Assembly (NCBI GenBank): GCA_963973975.1
Contig: CAXBCF010000005.1
Span: forward strand, 65,115-129,114
Direction of reading: 5' to 3'
DNA length: 64,000 nucleotides
Source: UBA1494_A sp963973975
GTDB taxonomy: Bacteria; Bacteroidota; Bacteroidia; Flavobacteriales_E; Vicingaceae
In this document: one piece after another, positions 1-9,486 of the stretch
Layout of the letters: the number at the start of each line of letters is the position of its first letter
Numbering within the stretch: the first letter of the stretch is position 1
Notes under the pieces: generated by a model
What the model was told of the DNA's origin: nothing
Database searches by the model: none
Seen by the model: the letters and a program-made list of their open reading frames with translations, nothing else
Made by a program: the position numbers and the translations under genes

Positions 1-2516
1 TAAAATGCAAGTGGATCCATTCGCTTGCTTTTCAGTGTTTTCTCAAATACCTCAGGACGAGAACTGCTGTAGAGGTTTCCTTCTAAATCATAAAAATTAA
101 TGTCAGTATAAAAGATATTTGAGAATCTGATTAGCAGTGATGACAAGTAATTTGAAAAGTCTTTATTATTACTTAATTGATCTTCTTGACCAATGGAAGT
201 TTCTAGTTCCAATCGAATAGAGCGCAGTTTTTCTTTTAGGTTATTGATGTTTTTTTCGCGGTATTGCTCTGTGATGTAATAATTTGAACCGATTGCCACA
301 AAAACTAATGCCATCAAAAGTGAACCAATCAAATAAAGTAGAATTTTAGTTGAAAAATCTCTGAAATTTGGATTAAAATAAAATGGAAAGTTTTTAAGTG
401 AAAGTGCGAAGCTAAAAAACAGAAGTGAGAAAAGAACCGTTAAATATGCAAATGCCGTAAGAAAATCAATAGCTGCATAATTGGGAGAACTCAAAATAAT
501 GAGTGTGTTTTCATGTTTTTGATAAGCAGAGTGAATAAATCCATCTGATTGGTATTTATAATAACTGTTTGCTGGGAGTGCATCTAACTTTGGAGTGATA
601 GAATAATTGTATTCACCGTTATTAAAAACCAATAGATTCTTGTTGTAAACAGCATAAGAGTATGCGGATAAATCAATTTTATTATTTTGACTGTCATCAT
701 CCAAAAGCAATTCAGGATAACCTTCATTTTCGCTGAAATAATTGGCACTTAGTTCAATGTACAAACGATAATTTAAAGTGTCTTTCTTCAATGATATTTC
801 ACCAATGTAGTCAATTCTCCCCGCTAGGTTTTGAAGCTGAAAAAGATTGCTTGAACTCACCGTGTTTCCTTCTGAGCGAATTCTGTTTTCGTAATAGCTG
901 TAACAACTCACGGATGTTTCCCATTCATTAATGTAGAGAAAATCACTTGATTCACAAATCGAAAAATTAATGAGGTAGCGATTCCAATAGCTATCAAAGT
1001 ATGTCTCTTTGAGGTATTGATCAATTTGTTTTTTGTTTGACCAATAATCACCAACCTTTTCTAAAAGAAGAGAATCTTTACTAAGTTGATTTTGAATGTC
1101 ATTAAATAGAAATTCTGCAACAGGATCTCGTTCTTCTGCAAGTTTTTGAAGGATATAATCACTTTGCCCTCTTTGCTTACTTTCAATTTTAAAGTTGACC
1201 CAAAATGCAATTACAGCTGTCGATAAAATCAAGATAAAACCTGAAGTGACTAACTTCTTTCCATTAGAATGACTGAAGTAAAAGTTAATTAGCAAAAAGA
1301 GGGGAACAATGGACCAATAAATCCAATGTACCTTTAATCCAATAAACAATACGAGTAAATAAACTGCAATACCTAAAACCTTAATAAAAAAGCGACTGTT
1401 TTTGCTAAAGGATCTATTAATTAATGAGACTGAACTACTTAAACTTATGATGGAAATAATGAATAGCAAGCAGAAACACAGCAGAATGATTAAGCTGTAT
1501 TCGTTGAGTTTAAAGAGGTTGTTTAGATTGAAAGTGATTTGAGAGGCTGATATACTGATACTTATAAGTTTAACTGACAAATAGGTCATCACTAAACTCA
1601 AAGCAAAATGCAGCAGCGAAATCAAGCAGTTTTTAGAGTTGTTTACTATCTTATTTAGTTGATAAATAATAATGAAAAGAGCAATGAGGTGTAAAGCTAA
1701 ATCGCCCAACGAAGGGATAAAAGTAGAAAAAGCTAATTTATTGGATTGAAAAAATTCACTTGAAACAATGGTTTCAGGCTTGTATACAAAAAGTAAAAAT
1801 CGAACCAGTAGTGTTGTAGCAATGTAAAAATAGGCACTGTATTTACTCGAATAAGCTATTCTATAAATTACAAAAATTAAAAGTAGAAGTCCAATGAATA
1901 ATAGGAAGTTGTTCCAAATAAGAACTTTTTTTTCAAAATCAATGGAGTTAAAAGTGGCAAAAAGCAACCCTTCACCTGCTTCATTTTCAATTAATGGAAA
2001 CTCATTTTTTTGAATGCTTAGGCCTTTTATGAGTTCATATTCAAAATCAGCAGCAAAACCACTTTTGAGGTATTTGTTTTTTAAAGGATATTCTTGATAC
2101 AAAAGAATCAATCCTACATATTTAAAGGAGCCTTCTTCTACTATAATTTTCTTGTAAAATGAGTTGGTGGTTATGTAGAGTGACGAAGAATCAAAAAGTT
2201 CGTCTTTGTTCAGTTGGTGGGTATTTTCTGACCAATAAATTAAATCTGAATGTTTATAAATATAGAACGATAAGCCTTTTTCAGTTTTTTCTTTAGATAA
2301 GGTATTCTTATAAAAATCAAGTTCGCCAAGCTCCCTTAGTTCCTTTAAACGCAGTAATTGATTTCTTAAATCTTCTGATTTATTAGAAAGTGTGATTTTA
2401 AATTGTTCAACTGCTGCTTCAGGTGAAGGAGCTTTTTTGAAAAGGCTAGGGTAGTAGGAAGGTAGAAGTAAAATAAGTGCTAGAAGCGCAACTAAACTAA
2501 TTTTCCATTTTTGCAT
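1..2516 (-). CDS. Sensor histidine kinase, N-terminal membrane/sensor part (truncated by window edge)
   Basis: An uninterrupted minus-strand frame of 838 codons runs from an ATG at 2516 off the left edge. It has one N-terminal membrane segment (about residues 5-22), an extracytoplasmic region, a cluster of hydrophobic segments (about 215-430), a second soluble region, two more membrane segments, and then a cytoplasmic stretch containing YTDINFYDLEGNLYSSSRPE. That last stretch, followed by a (K/R)RMxPLAF-type sequence, is the pre-kinase region I recognise from very large Bacteroidota sensor kinases. The HisKA and HATPase domains would lie beyond position 1, so kinase activity is inferred and not seen. 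The ligand is unknown. The gene lies 52 bp downstream of the phosphoribosyltransferase gene on the same strand. Confidence 0.7.
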   Translation of the reverse strand, partial: MQKWKISLVALLALILLLPSYYPSLFKKAPSPEAAVEQFKITLSNKSEDLRNQLLRLKELRELGELDFYKNTLSKEKTEKGLSFYIYKHSDLIYWSENTHQLNKDELFDSSSLYITTNSFYKKIIVEEGSFKYVGLILLYQEYPLKNKYLKSGFAADFEYELIKGLSIQKNEFPLIENEAGEGLLFATFNSIDFEKKVLIWNNFLLFIGLLLLIFVIYRIAYSSKYSAYFYIATTLLVRFLLFVYKPETIVSSEFFQSNKLAFSTFIPSLGDLALHLIALFIIIYQLNKIVNNSKNCLISLLHFALSLVMTYLSVKLISISISASQITFNLNNLFKLNEYSLIILLCFCLLFIISIISLSSSVSLINRSFSKNSRFFIKVLGIAVYLLVLFIGLKVHWIYWSIVPLFLLINFYFSHSNGKKLVTSGFILILSTAVIAFWVNFKIESKQRGQSDYILQKLAEERDPVAEFLFNDIQNQLSKDSLLLEKVGDYWSNKKQIDQYLKETYFDSYWNRYLINFSICESSDFLYINEWETSVSCYSYYENRIRSEGNTVSSSNLFQLQNLAGRIDYIGEISLKKDTLNYRLYIELSANYFSENEGYPELLLDDDSQNNKIDLSAYSYAVYNKNLLVFNNGEYNYSITPKLDALPANSYYKYQSDGFIHSAYQKHENTLIILSSPNYAAIDFLTAFAYLTVLFSLLFFSFALSLKNFPFYFNPNFRDFSTKILLYLIGSLLMALVFVAIGSNYYITEQYREKNINNLKEKLRSIRLELETSIGQEDQLSNNKDFSNYLSSLLIRFSNIFYTDINFYDLEGNLYSSSRPEVFEKTLKSKRMDPLAF

Positions 2517-2568
2517 TTCAAACCCTTTACAATAATTGCGCCTTTTTTAGAAAATTTGGCTTTTCTAC

Positions 2569-3075
2569 TTAGCTTAAGTATGCGGCATAATTTCCTTTTT
2601 CAAGGCTCACCTCAATGTGTTCTTTGAGCGTAGTGGTCAGAGATAGCCCAACATAGTCAGCGTTGAGTGGAAATCGTTTATGGCTGCGATTAATTAAAAC
2701 GGCAATACTGAGTTTTTTAATCGGAACTTCTAAGAAAGGTTTGATGGCATACATCATTGTCTTTCCTGAATTCAAAACATCATCGACTACAATGATGGTT
2801 TCATTTTTAAAATCTTTTGGTTCAATGTTGAGGTTAATCTCTGATTGAAGTGGATTTTTTTTGTTGATTTTCAACTCGCACATCACTACATCTAAAGGCG
2901 ATATTTTTTTTAACTTCATTGAAATGAGTTTTGCCAAAATAAATCCACTTTCAGCTATTCCCGCAATGATTATTTTTTTTTGATCGTAATGTGTTTCATA
3001 AATCTGATAGGCAATTCGATTGATTTTTTGCTCAATATTTTTATGATCAAGAATAAGCGATTTACTTTCCGGCAT
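2569..3075 (-). CDS. Phosphoribosyltransferase family protein
   Basis: This is a type I phosphoribosyltransferase fold protein of 168 aa from the chosen start. The PRPP-binding loop VVDDVLNSGKT is intact (acidic pair, then SGKT), preceded by the AGIAESGFILAKLIS strand-loop. Such enzymes transfer ribose-5-phosphate between PRPP and a base, or act as PyrR-like regulators; the substrate cannot be read from the sequence. The start chosen is ATG 3075 (MPESKSL). An upstream ATG at 3117 would add 14 poorly conserved-looking residues and overlap the methyltransferase gene by 17 bp. It is probably cotranscribed with the methyltransferase upstream. Confidence 0.85.
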   Translation of the reverse strand: MPESKSLILDHKNIEQKINRIAYQIYETHYDQKKIIIAGIAESGFILAKLISMKLKKISPLDVVMCELKINKKNPLQSEINLNIEPKDFKNETIIVVDDVLNSGKTMMYAIKPFLEVPIKKLSIAVLINRSHKRFPLNADYVGLSLTTTLKEHIEVSLEKGNYAAYLS

Positions 3076-3100
3076 AATACAGCATTTATAGATTGCTAAT

Positions 3101-3682
3101 TTATTTCTTTTTGGCACATAAAAATAATTCTTTTCCAGCTCTTGGCTTTATGGAATTAAAAGATTCATCGAAATGAACATAACTAAAATATGGGTCGAAG
3201 TACTTGTGATACTCTTCTTTGTTTCCTCCAAATGGTGGGATTGTCTCATTCATAGGAACTGACCACAATAAACCCATTAATTTGCCATTTGGTTTGAGTA
3301 ATTCATGCGCTTTTTTGGCATAAGCAGCTCTGTGTTTAGGGCTAATGGCGCAGAAAAAAGTTTGTTCCACAATTAAATCATATTGCTCGTTGTGGTCGAA
3401 AAAATTTTCTTCAATCAAATGACTTTTAGGAAAACTTGGATTTCTCAGGGCAAAGTCTTCAAGAGGTTTTGGAGCAATGTCTAGCAAGAAGATGTTTTTA
3501 AATCCTTGTTCGTGCAAGTAGGCTGCTTCGTATGCATTTCCACATCCTGGAATTAGAATGCGAATCGATTTATCACTAAGCTGATCAAAGTACTCTTTCA
3601 AAGGGGTACTCACCTGACCTATATCCCAGCCTGTTTCACCACTTTCATACCTCGCTTGCCAATTTGTTACCGGTTTTGTCAT
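3101..3682 (-). CDS. SAM-dependent methyltransferase, thiopurine S-methyltransferase (TPMT) family
   Basis: A 193-aa class I methyltransferase. It opens with the TPMT-family signature NWQARYESGETGWDIG, followed by the SAM loop ILIPGCGNAYEAAYL, the acidic strand LLDIAP, and VEQTFFCAISP, which matches the family region around the active site. Bacterial members methylate small thiol, halide or metalloid substrates; which one applies here is unknown. A TTG at 3691 is in frame but overlaps the upstream stop, so the ATG at 3682 was taken as the start, 5 bp after the stop of the hypothetical gene ending at 3688. The tight spacing implies an operon with the genes on either side. Confidence 0.85.
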   Translation of the reverse strand: MTKPVTNWQARYESGETGWDIGQVSTPLKEYFDQLSDKSIRILIPGCGNAYEAAYLHEQGFKNIFLLDIAPKPLEDFALRNPSFPKSHLIEENFFDHNEQYDLIVEQTFFCAISPKHRAAYAKKAHELLKPNGKLMGLLWSVPMNETIPPFGGNKEEYHKYFDPYFSYVHFDESFNSIKPRAGKELFLCAKKK

Positions 3683-3687
3683 GTGTG

Positions 3688-4098
3688 TCAATTTTTTTGT
3701 AAGCCCTCGATATCCGACACAACTGATTTTAATATTTTTAAAATCAAATCTCTGAAAAGCGTTCGATTTTGGTGGTTAGCTAAAATTTTTTCATCACTTA
3801 CCACTTTCTTTAAAAACAGTTGTATTTTTTTCAACATTTCCAGGTAGGCCATAAGCCTTGGACGTTTTTCTAAAAAATCGGAATTATTGAGTATTTCAAG
3901 TGGCACGATATCTTCATCGGTTCGGTTAAATGCCATCTCGTAAATACCAAAGGATAGTTTGCTAATGCCATTTGGAATGTAATTTGGATTTCCGTTGGCA
4001 TAGGCGTTACAGATGCTTTGCAATAGGTTTGCCGCTTCAATTTCGTCGTCCTTTAAGAAGTCCGGATTTTTCTGAGAAAAAAAGCTAAAAAAGCCCAT
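3688..4098 (-). CDS. Hypothetical protein, 136 aa
   Basis: I do not recognise this family. The product is a soluble, mostly helical protein with no signal peptide. It starts with an aromatic-rich MGFFSFF segment, then an acidic helix (DDEIEAANLLQSICNAY), and ends in a Lys/Leu-rich helical region (about residues 80-136) with some coiled-coil character. It is the first gene of a compact minus-strand set (hypothetical, TPMT-like methyltransferase, phosphoribosyltransferase) with 5-26 bp spacing, so it is likely translated from the same message. Confidence 0.6.
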   Translation of the reverse strand: MGFFSFFSQKNPDFLKDDEIEAANLLQSICNAYANGNPNYIPNGISKLSFGIYEMAFNRTDEDIVPLEILNNSDFLEKRPRLMAYLEMLKKIQLFLKKVVSDEKILANHQNRTLFRDLILKILKSVVSDIEGLQKN

Positions 4099-4147
4099 AT
4101 TTATTTATATTGAAAGTATAATTTTTAACCACATAGTATCATAGTTT

Positions 4148-4564
4148 TTATTGCTTTGGTAAATCACTAAAATATTGATTTACTAAAGTCTTCTGCCCTT
4201 CATGAAAGATATTATTGCAGTTAAAGTTGATTAAAATACCTTTTGGAGCTTTTAAAAGTTTCATATAGTTCAGAAGCTGCGCTTCATGAATGGCAGAGAA
4301 CTCATTGATTGATTTAAGTTCAATGATTATTGAGTTTTCAACAAAAAAATCGCATCTAAAATCAATTGTTAATTTTTTACTTCGATAACTAACAGGGATT
4401 TTAAGCTCTGATAAAAAATTTATTTTTCTATGTAATAACTCCTCTTTTAAACATTCATGATAAACACTTTCAAGTAGTCCACGACCCATTGCCTTGTGAA
4501 CTTCAATAGCAGCTCCTACTAATTCATAAGTTAAATCATCAAGGTATTTTTGTGTTATATCCAA
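4148..4564 (-). CDS. GxxExxY protein (PD-(D/E)XK-like fold)
   Basis: A 138-aa protein with the family name motif GRGLLESVYHECL (G-x-x-E-x-x-Y) and a nuclease-fold core: D of DFRCDFF, then IIIELKS (E-x-K), then the QLLNYMKL helix. Members are widespread in Bacteroidota and cyanobacteria and have no settled function; catalytic residues look intact here. The start must be non-ATG. An in-frame TAG lies two codons before TTG 4564, and the conserved N-terminus begins right after it, with the first ATG only at residue 26 inside the motif. It stands alone, with about 50-75 bp on either side. Confidence 0.85.
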   Translation of the reverse strand: MDITQKYLDDLTYELVGAAIEVHKAMGRGLLESVYHECLKEELLHRKINFLSELKIPVSYRSKKLTIDFRCDFFVENSIIIELKSINEFSAIHEAQLLNYMKLLKAPKGILINFNCNNIFHEGQKTLVNQYFSDLPKQ

Positions 4565-4640
4565 TTTCTATGATTCTATGTGGTTTTAGTTTTACATGTA
4601 GGTTTAGTATGTATAAATATACTGAGTAGTTACATTTAGA

Positions 4641-6068
4641 TTATTGCAATTTCAATAAAACTACATTTTCAACATGGTGTGTGTGCGGAAACATATCTAC
4701 AGCTTGACTTTTTTCCAATTCGTATTTTTCACTTAAAAGCTGAATGTCTCTCGCCTGAGTTGCCGGATTACAGCTAACATAAACAATTCGATCTGCTGCT
4801 AAATTCAACAACTGATTGATGACATCTTGATGCATTCCTGCACGCGGTGGATCAGTAATTATTAAATCAGGTTGACCATTTTCTTTTATAAATTCCGCTA
4901 CAAAAATATCCTTCATGTCTCCGGCAAAAAATGCAGTATTGTCGATTGAATTGATTTTGGCATTTTCTTTAGCGTCTTCAATAGCCTCAGGAACATATTC
5001 AATCCCAATCATTTTTTTCGCTTTATGCGCTAAATAATTGGCGATGGTTCCTGTGCCGGTATATAAATCATAAACAACTTCATTTTCTTTTATAGCTGCA
5101 AATTTGCCAACTACTTCATAGAGCATTTCTGCCTGCTTTGAATTGGTTTGATAAAAGGATTTTGGACCAATTTTAAATTTTAAAACCTTTTCTGTTTCAA
5201 AAGCTTTCATTTGTTCAAAGATGTGATTTTCTCCATGAAAGCATTGTATTTCTAAATCGTGAATGGTGTCGTTTCTCTTAGGGTTAATTACATACATAAT
5301 TGACTTGATTTCAGGAAAAGCTTTCTGAAATTCGGTGAGCATTTTTTCTCGAACTTCTTTTTGTTCTTCGAATAGTGAAAAAATAACCATTATTTCATCT
5401 GTGCCGGTAATTCGGACAATGAGGTTTCTCAAATAACCGACTTGCTCTCTTAAATCAAAAAAGGCTAACTCATTTTTCAATGCATATTCTTTCACCCAGA
5501 GGCGAATGGCATTGGAAGGGTCTTTTTGCAACCAGCATTTTTTGATGTCCAATACTTTATCAAACCTTCCAGGTACATGAAAGCCCAATGCATTTCTATG
5601 TTCAAAATTTTCTTCAGAATCAACCTGCTCTTGTGTCAGCCATTCTTTATTGGAAAATGTGAATTCTAATTTATTTCTGTAAAAGGTAGTTGCTTCTGAA
5701 CCAATGATTGGTGGAAACTCAGGCAAAGAAACCTTTGCAATTCGCTGCAATGCATCTATAGCTGTTCGTTGCTTGTTCTCCAACTGATCAGCATAGCTTA
5801 AAAATTGCCATTTGCAACCGCCACAAACTCCAAAATGCTCACAAATCGGTTCAACTCTTTTTTCAGAATAATGATGAAAATGAACTACGCGACCTTCAAG
5901 GTAATTTTTTCTTTTTTTGTTGATTTGAACATCTACAATATCTCCAGGCACAGTCATTGGAATAAACAAAACTTTGTCGTTTATTTTTGCCAAAGATTTG
6001 CCTTCTGCTGCCGTGTCTAGCACTTCAACTTCTCTATAAATTGTATGCCTGTTCTTCTTTCTTGCCAT
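4641..6068 (-). CDS. rlmD: 23S rRNA (uracil-5-)-methyltransferase RlmD
   Basis: RlmD makes m5U in 23S rRNA. The 475-aa protein has an N-terminal TRAM domain (about residues 10-68), the iron-sulfur cysteines in ICEHFGVCGGCKW plus a fourth Cys in IKKCWLQ, the SAM loop VYDLYTGTGTIANYLA, the ITDPPRAG motif and the catalytic Cys in YVSCNPATQARD. All expected residues are present and the length is usual. The RumA/RlmCD family also contains paralogs that target another uridine, so the exact site is inferred. The ATG at 6068 directly precedes a basic leader. The gene is single, 51 bp downstream of the TPR membrane protein. Confidence 0.93.
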   Translation of the reverse strand: MARKKNRHTIYREVEVLDTAAEGKSLAKINDKVLFIPMTVPGDIVDVQINKKRKNYLEGRVVHFHHYSEKRVEPICEHFGVCGGCKWQFLSYADQLENKQRTAIDALQRIAKVSLPEFPPIIGSEATTFYRNKLEFTFSNKEWLTQEQVDSEENFEHRNALGFHVPGRFDKVLDIKKCWLQKDPSNAIRLWVKEYALKNELAFFDLREQVGYLRNLIVRITGTDEIMVIFSLFEEQKEVREKMLTEFQKAFPEIKSIMYVINPKRNDTIHDLEIQCFHGENHIFEQMKAFETEKVLKFKIGPKSFYQTNSKQAEMLYEVVGKFAAIKENEVVYDLYTGTGTIANYLAHKAKKMIGIEYVPEAIEDAKENAKINSIDNTAFFAGDMKDIFVAEFIKENGQPDLIITDPPRAGMHQDVINQLLNLAADRIVYVSCNPATQARDIQLLSEKYELEKSQAVDMFPHTHHVENVVLLKLQ

Positions 6069-6118
6069 TCTGCAAAATAAGGCATTCTAGCGGTCTTCTT
6101 AGCTGATATAGGTGTAAT

Positions 6119-8110
6119 TTATTTACTCAACTGCTGCAATTGATTTTTTGCAGTTTGATTGTTGGGATCAATCCTTAAAATCTTTTGTAGGGTTTGAATT
6201 TCTTCTTCAAATTTTTCTTGCTGATGAAAACACAAGGCTAAATTCATCAATAAATCTGCACGATTGGGTTCGAGCTGTAATGCTTTTTTAAAGGAAATCT
6301 CAGCTTGATCTTGCCTTCCAATCATTCCGTTTGCCATTCCATGAAAGTTCAAAATATCAATTCGTTGAGGTGCAATTTGCAATGCTTTGTTTAAATAATT
6401 AACAGCCGATTCAAAATCTTTTAGGTTACCAGCAGCCTTGCCCATAATTAAATATGCATCAGCATTTGTAGGGTTTCTACTAACATATTCCTGCATGCTG
6501 TTGATGGCTTTTCTAAATTCATTATTGTCATAATAGGCTGTTGCTAAATTGTAGTAGTTTTTACTGTATTCTGAATCGTTTTTTATGTTTGCCAAATAAA
6601 CTTGAATAGCTTTTGGATAATCACCCATCAATTTATAGACAATGCCTAAATTGTTATAAGCATCTAAGTATTGGGGATAAATTTGAATGGCTTTTCTAAG
6701 ATGATTCGCTGAATTTTGAAGCATTTCTTTTCGCAACAATTGCTTACTTGTGATTTTTGCTTGTTCAGATAATTCGGTGCCGAGGTTGTAATTAGCTCTA
6801 GCACTATTCGAAGCATGTTCAATGTCTGTCTGATATAATGTTAAGTTGTTTGCCCAAGCTTTATTCCTTACAAAACTTTGAAAACCGAAGAATATAACTA
6901 ATACAACTACCAATCCAATCAGTCTTTTTTGATTGAGTTTAGGGTTAGTTCTTTTTTGAAGGTAGAAAAATCCTAATATCACTAAAAGGGCTAAGGGTAG
7001 TACAGCCAAAAACAGTAATCTTTCAGCAAACTGCACACCAATAGTTTGAATAATTTGAGATGGTATTGCAACACTAAGCAAGTAAATTGCAGCAATTATG
7101 GCTAAAATTCTTCTTTTTAAGATTCCCCAGATAGCCACTATTGCTAAAGAAATCAAAAGTAAAATTCCCAAAATCGAGCTAATATGATTGAGTGCAGCTA
7201 ATGGTAGTTGATTGTAGGAGTAATCGTGAATAAGTGGAAAGGGGAAGAGTAATTTTTGAAGCATTTTGCCTTGCAAAGCAAAGGTGCTTCCCCATCGAAG
7301 AGAAGAGTCTTCAGTTGCAGCTATGGGGTTGTTGAGTAAACCAAAATTTCCCGGATCAATGGAGTTGGGCATGCCGCTAATAATGTATTCCCTTAACAAT
7401 AGAAATCCTAGAGTAAATGGGAGTAAGATTAAAAAGACCTTTATTACTTTTTTGAATGGATAAGCAATATTCATCCATAAAATCAGTGGGATAATCAATA
7501 AATAAGTTACAGCACTCTCTTTAGAAAATAATGCTAGAATAAAAAAGAAAATCCCCAACAACAAATGGGTCATGTATGCTTTTACTAAATACTTACTTAT
7601 AAAGTAAAGACAAGCGGTTAAACCCAAAAAAGCCAATAATTCATCCCGACCTTTAATGTTGGCAACTACTTCAGTGTGTAGTGGATGAGCCATAAATAGT
7701 AAAGCAATTCCTAGTGGAATAATTAAAGGATATTGATCAAATACTTGCTTAAAACTAAGAAACAATAAGCAGCAAGCAATTGCATACAGCATACTATTTA
7801 AAACATGAGAAATTTTAGGGTTTCCTTCAAATAGTTCTTCCTCAATGGCAAAAGTCGCCAGACTAAGCGGTCTGTAAAGTCCATCATTAAATCCATTTTG
7901 ACCATTTCGATAATTGCTTGTAAAAATCGACTTCAATCCACTGAATCCATTTTGAACGTGAGAATGCTGAAGAATAACAGAGTGGTCGTCGAGTACGTAC
8001 CCGTGATTAAAGGTATTGGAATAGATTAATAAAGAGCAAACTGCAATTATAGCAAGCAGGTATTTCTTGTAGGGTGCTAAGAGGTCAATTTGTTTTTTAT
8101 TCGCTTCCAT
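6119..8110 (-). CDS. Polytopic membrane protein with C-terminal TPR repeats (TMTC/GT-C-like)
   Basis: A 663-aa protein with about 11-12 hydrophobic segments (residues about 15-410) followed by TPR repeats to the end (about 430-660; repeat cores such as YLDAYNNLGIVYKLMGDYPK). The first loop has YVLDDHSVILQHSHVQNG and NDGLYRPLSLATFAIEE, with KGRDELLAF further on. This resembles the first luminal loop of GT-C glycosyltransferases of the TMTC type, which are O-mannosyltransferases in animals. I infer a lipid-linked sugar transferase or a related envelope protein, but no activity is shown. A TAAATTTG box on the minus strand (8136-8129) sits 18 bp before the ATG. Confidence 0.7.
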   Translation of the reverse strand: MEANKKQIDLLAPYKKYLLAIIAVCSLLIYSNTFNHGYVLDDHSVILQHSHVQNGFSGLKSIFTSNYRNGQNGFNDGLYRPLSLATFAIEEELFEGNPKISHVLNSMLYAIACCLLFLSFKQVFDQYPLIIPLGIALLFMAHPLHTEVVANIKGRDELLAFLGLTACLYFISKYLVKAYMTHLLLGIFFFILALFSKESAVTYLLIIPLILWMNIAYPFKKVIKVFLILLPFTLGFLLLREYIISGMPNSIDPGNFGLLNNPIAATEDSSLRWGSTFALQGKMLQKLLFPFPLIHDYSYNQLPLAALNHISSILGILLLISLAIVAIWGILKRRILAIIAAIYLLSVAIPSQIIQTIGVQFAERLLFLAVLPLALLVILGFFYLQKRTNPKLNQKRLIGLVVVLVIFFGFQSFVRNKAWANNLTLYQTDIEHASNSARANYNLGTELSEQAKITSKQLLRKEMLQNSANHLRKAIQIYPQYLDAYNNLGIVYKLMGDYPKAIQVYLANIKNDSEYSKNYYNLATAYYDNNEFRKAINSMQEYVSRNPTNADAYLIMGKAAGNLKDFESAVNYLNKALQIAPQRIDILNFHGMANGMIGRQDQAEISFKKALQLEPNRADLLMNLALCFHQQEKFEEEIQTLQKILRIDPNNQTAKNQLQQLSK

Positions 8111-8128
8111 TATCCATGGCTAATCGTT

Positions 8129-8136
8129 CAAATTTA
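8129..8136 (-). promoter_or_regulatory. -7 box for the TPR membrane protein gene
   Basis: The minus strand reads TAAATTTG, matching the Bacteroidota -7 consensus TAnnTTTG, 18 bp upstream of the ATG at 8110. No clean TTTG -33 box is seen at 19-21 bp. It lies 2 bp from the opposing box at 8139-8146. Confidence 0.5.
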
Positions 8137-8138
8137 AA

Positions 8139-8146
8139 TAACTTTG
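8139..8146 (+). promoter_or_regulatory. -7 box for rocD
   Basis: TAACTTTG matches TAnnTTTG. The predicted transcript would start near 8152, about 30 nt before the rocD ATG at 8183. This argues against an in-frame TTG at 8144 being the rocD start, because that codon lies inside the box. Confidence 0.55.
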
Positions 8147-8182
8147 TTAGCATTCCTAATTTGGATACAAAAAACAGATAAA

Positions 8183-9466
8183 ATGATTGAAATAGCCAAT
8201 AAAATGACATCAGCAGAAGCAATCGATTTAGAAAAAAAATATGGAGCTCATAATTACCATCCTTTACCGGTTGTATTGAGTAGAGGAGAAGGAGTCTACA
8301 TGTGGGACGTAGAAGGAAAAAAATACTATGATTTTTTATCAGCTTATTCTGCCATCAATCAAGGACACTGTCATCCAAAAATTATAGATGCTTTAAAAAA
8401 GCAAGCAGAAACATTGACTTTAACATCTAGGGCATTTTACAACGATGTGCTTGGTGAATTTGAAAAATACGCAACTGAATTTTTTGATTACGATAAGATT
8501 TTACCCATGAATTCGGGTGCTGAAGCCGTTGAAACTGCTATTAAATTGTGTAGAAAATACGCTTACGAAAAGAAAAATATTCCTGAAAACAAAGCAAAAA
8601 TTATTGTCTGTGATGGAAATTTTCACGGTCGAACCACTACCATTGTTTCTTTTTCAAATGATGAAGCAGCCAAAGAAAATTACGGACCTTTTACACCAGG
8701 TTTTATTCGTATTCCTTACAACGACATCACTGCATTAGAAAATGCGCTGAAGGAAGAGAACGTTGTTGGATTTTTAGTTGAACCCATTCAAGGAGAAGCA
8801 GGAGTATTTGTGCCAGATGAGGAATACATTGAAAAAGCTGCTAAGCTTTGCCAAAGTAAAGGAGCACTTTTTATTGCTGACGAAGTTCAAACTGGTATTG
8901 CAAGAACAGGAAAGTTATTGGCTGTTTGCAAAGGTTGTGATTGTCCAAGTCAACGTTGTGAAAGTAGAGCCGGCTTTAAACCAGATATTTTAATTTTAGG
9001 CAAAGCACTTTCTGGAGGTGCATATCCTGTGAGCGCTGTTTTGGCGAATGATGAAATTATGTTAGTCATTCAACCAGGTCAGCATGGGTCTACATTTGGA
9101 GGAAACCCAATTGCTGCGAAAGTTGCCATGGCAGCTTTACAAGTGGTGGAGGATGAGAAATTAGCAGAAAGAGCTGATTTTCTTGGAAAAATCTTTAGAA
9201 GAGAAATACGAAAATTAGTTGATCAATCTGATTTGGTGAACTTGGTTAGAGGAAAAGGCTTGTTGAACGCAATTGTTATTAATGACACTGAAGACAGCAG
9301 CACAGCATGGGACATTTGCATGGCACTAAAAGAGAACGGACTTTTAGCAAAACCGACACACGGAAACATTATTCGTTTTGCACCACCTTTAGTTATGACA
9401 GAAGATCAATTATTAGATTGTGTTCGTATTATTTCTGAAACGATTTTGAATTTCAAGAAGAAATAA
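8183..9466 (+). CDS. rocD: Ornithine--oxo-acid transaminase
   Basis: A PLP class III aminotransferase that converts ornithine and 2-oxoglutarate to glutamate semialdehyde and glutamate, feeding proline/glutamate metabolism. Seen: [14 protein letters not shown] (PLP phosphate loop), [12 protein letters not shown], the acidic pair in FIADEVQTG, the Schiff-base Lys in [11 protein letters not shown], and HGSTFGGNP. Length 427 aa from ATG 8183, usual for the family. Oddity: between GKLLAV and KPDILILGK there is an insertion with four cysteines, C-x2-C-x-C-x4-C (residues about 249-259), where many OATs have a short linker. Other class III aminotransferases are possible, but the overall match favours OAT. 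The PLDc_N mini-gene follows after 20 bp. Confidence 0.9.
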   Translation: MIEIANKMTSAEAIDLEKKYGAHNYHPLPVVLSRGEGVYMWDVEGKKYYDFLSAYSAINQGHCHPKIIDALKKQAETLTLTSRAFYNDVLGEFEKYATEFFDYDKILPMNSGAEAVETAIKLCRKYAYEKKNIPENKAKIIVCDGNFHGRTTTIVSFSNDEAAKENYGPFTPGFIRIPYNDITALENALKEENVVGFLVEPIQGEAGVFVPDEEYIEKAAKLCQSKGALFIADEVQTGIARTGKLLAVCKGCDCPSQRCESRAGFKPDILILGKALSGGAYPVSAVLANDEIMLVIQPGQHGSTFGGNPIAAKVAMAALQVVEDEKLAERADFLGKIFRREIRKLVDQSDLVNLVRGKGLLNAIVINDTEDSSTAWDICMALKENGLLAKPTHGNIIRFAPPLVMTEDQLLDCVRIISETILNFKKK

Positions 9467-9486
9467 GTTTATTTAAATTACAAACT

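Noticed and set aside
8144..8182. Longer rocD with TTG start at 8144
   Set aside because: The codon is within a TAACTTTG promoter box and the added residues are not part of the family; ATG 8183 fits.
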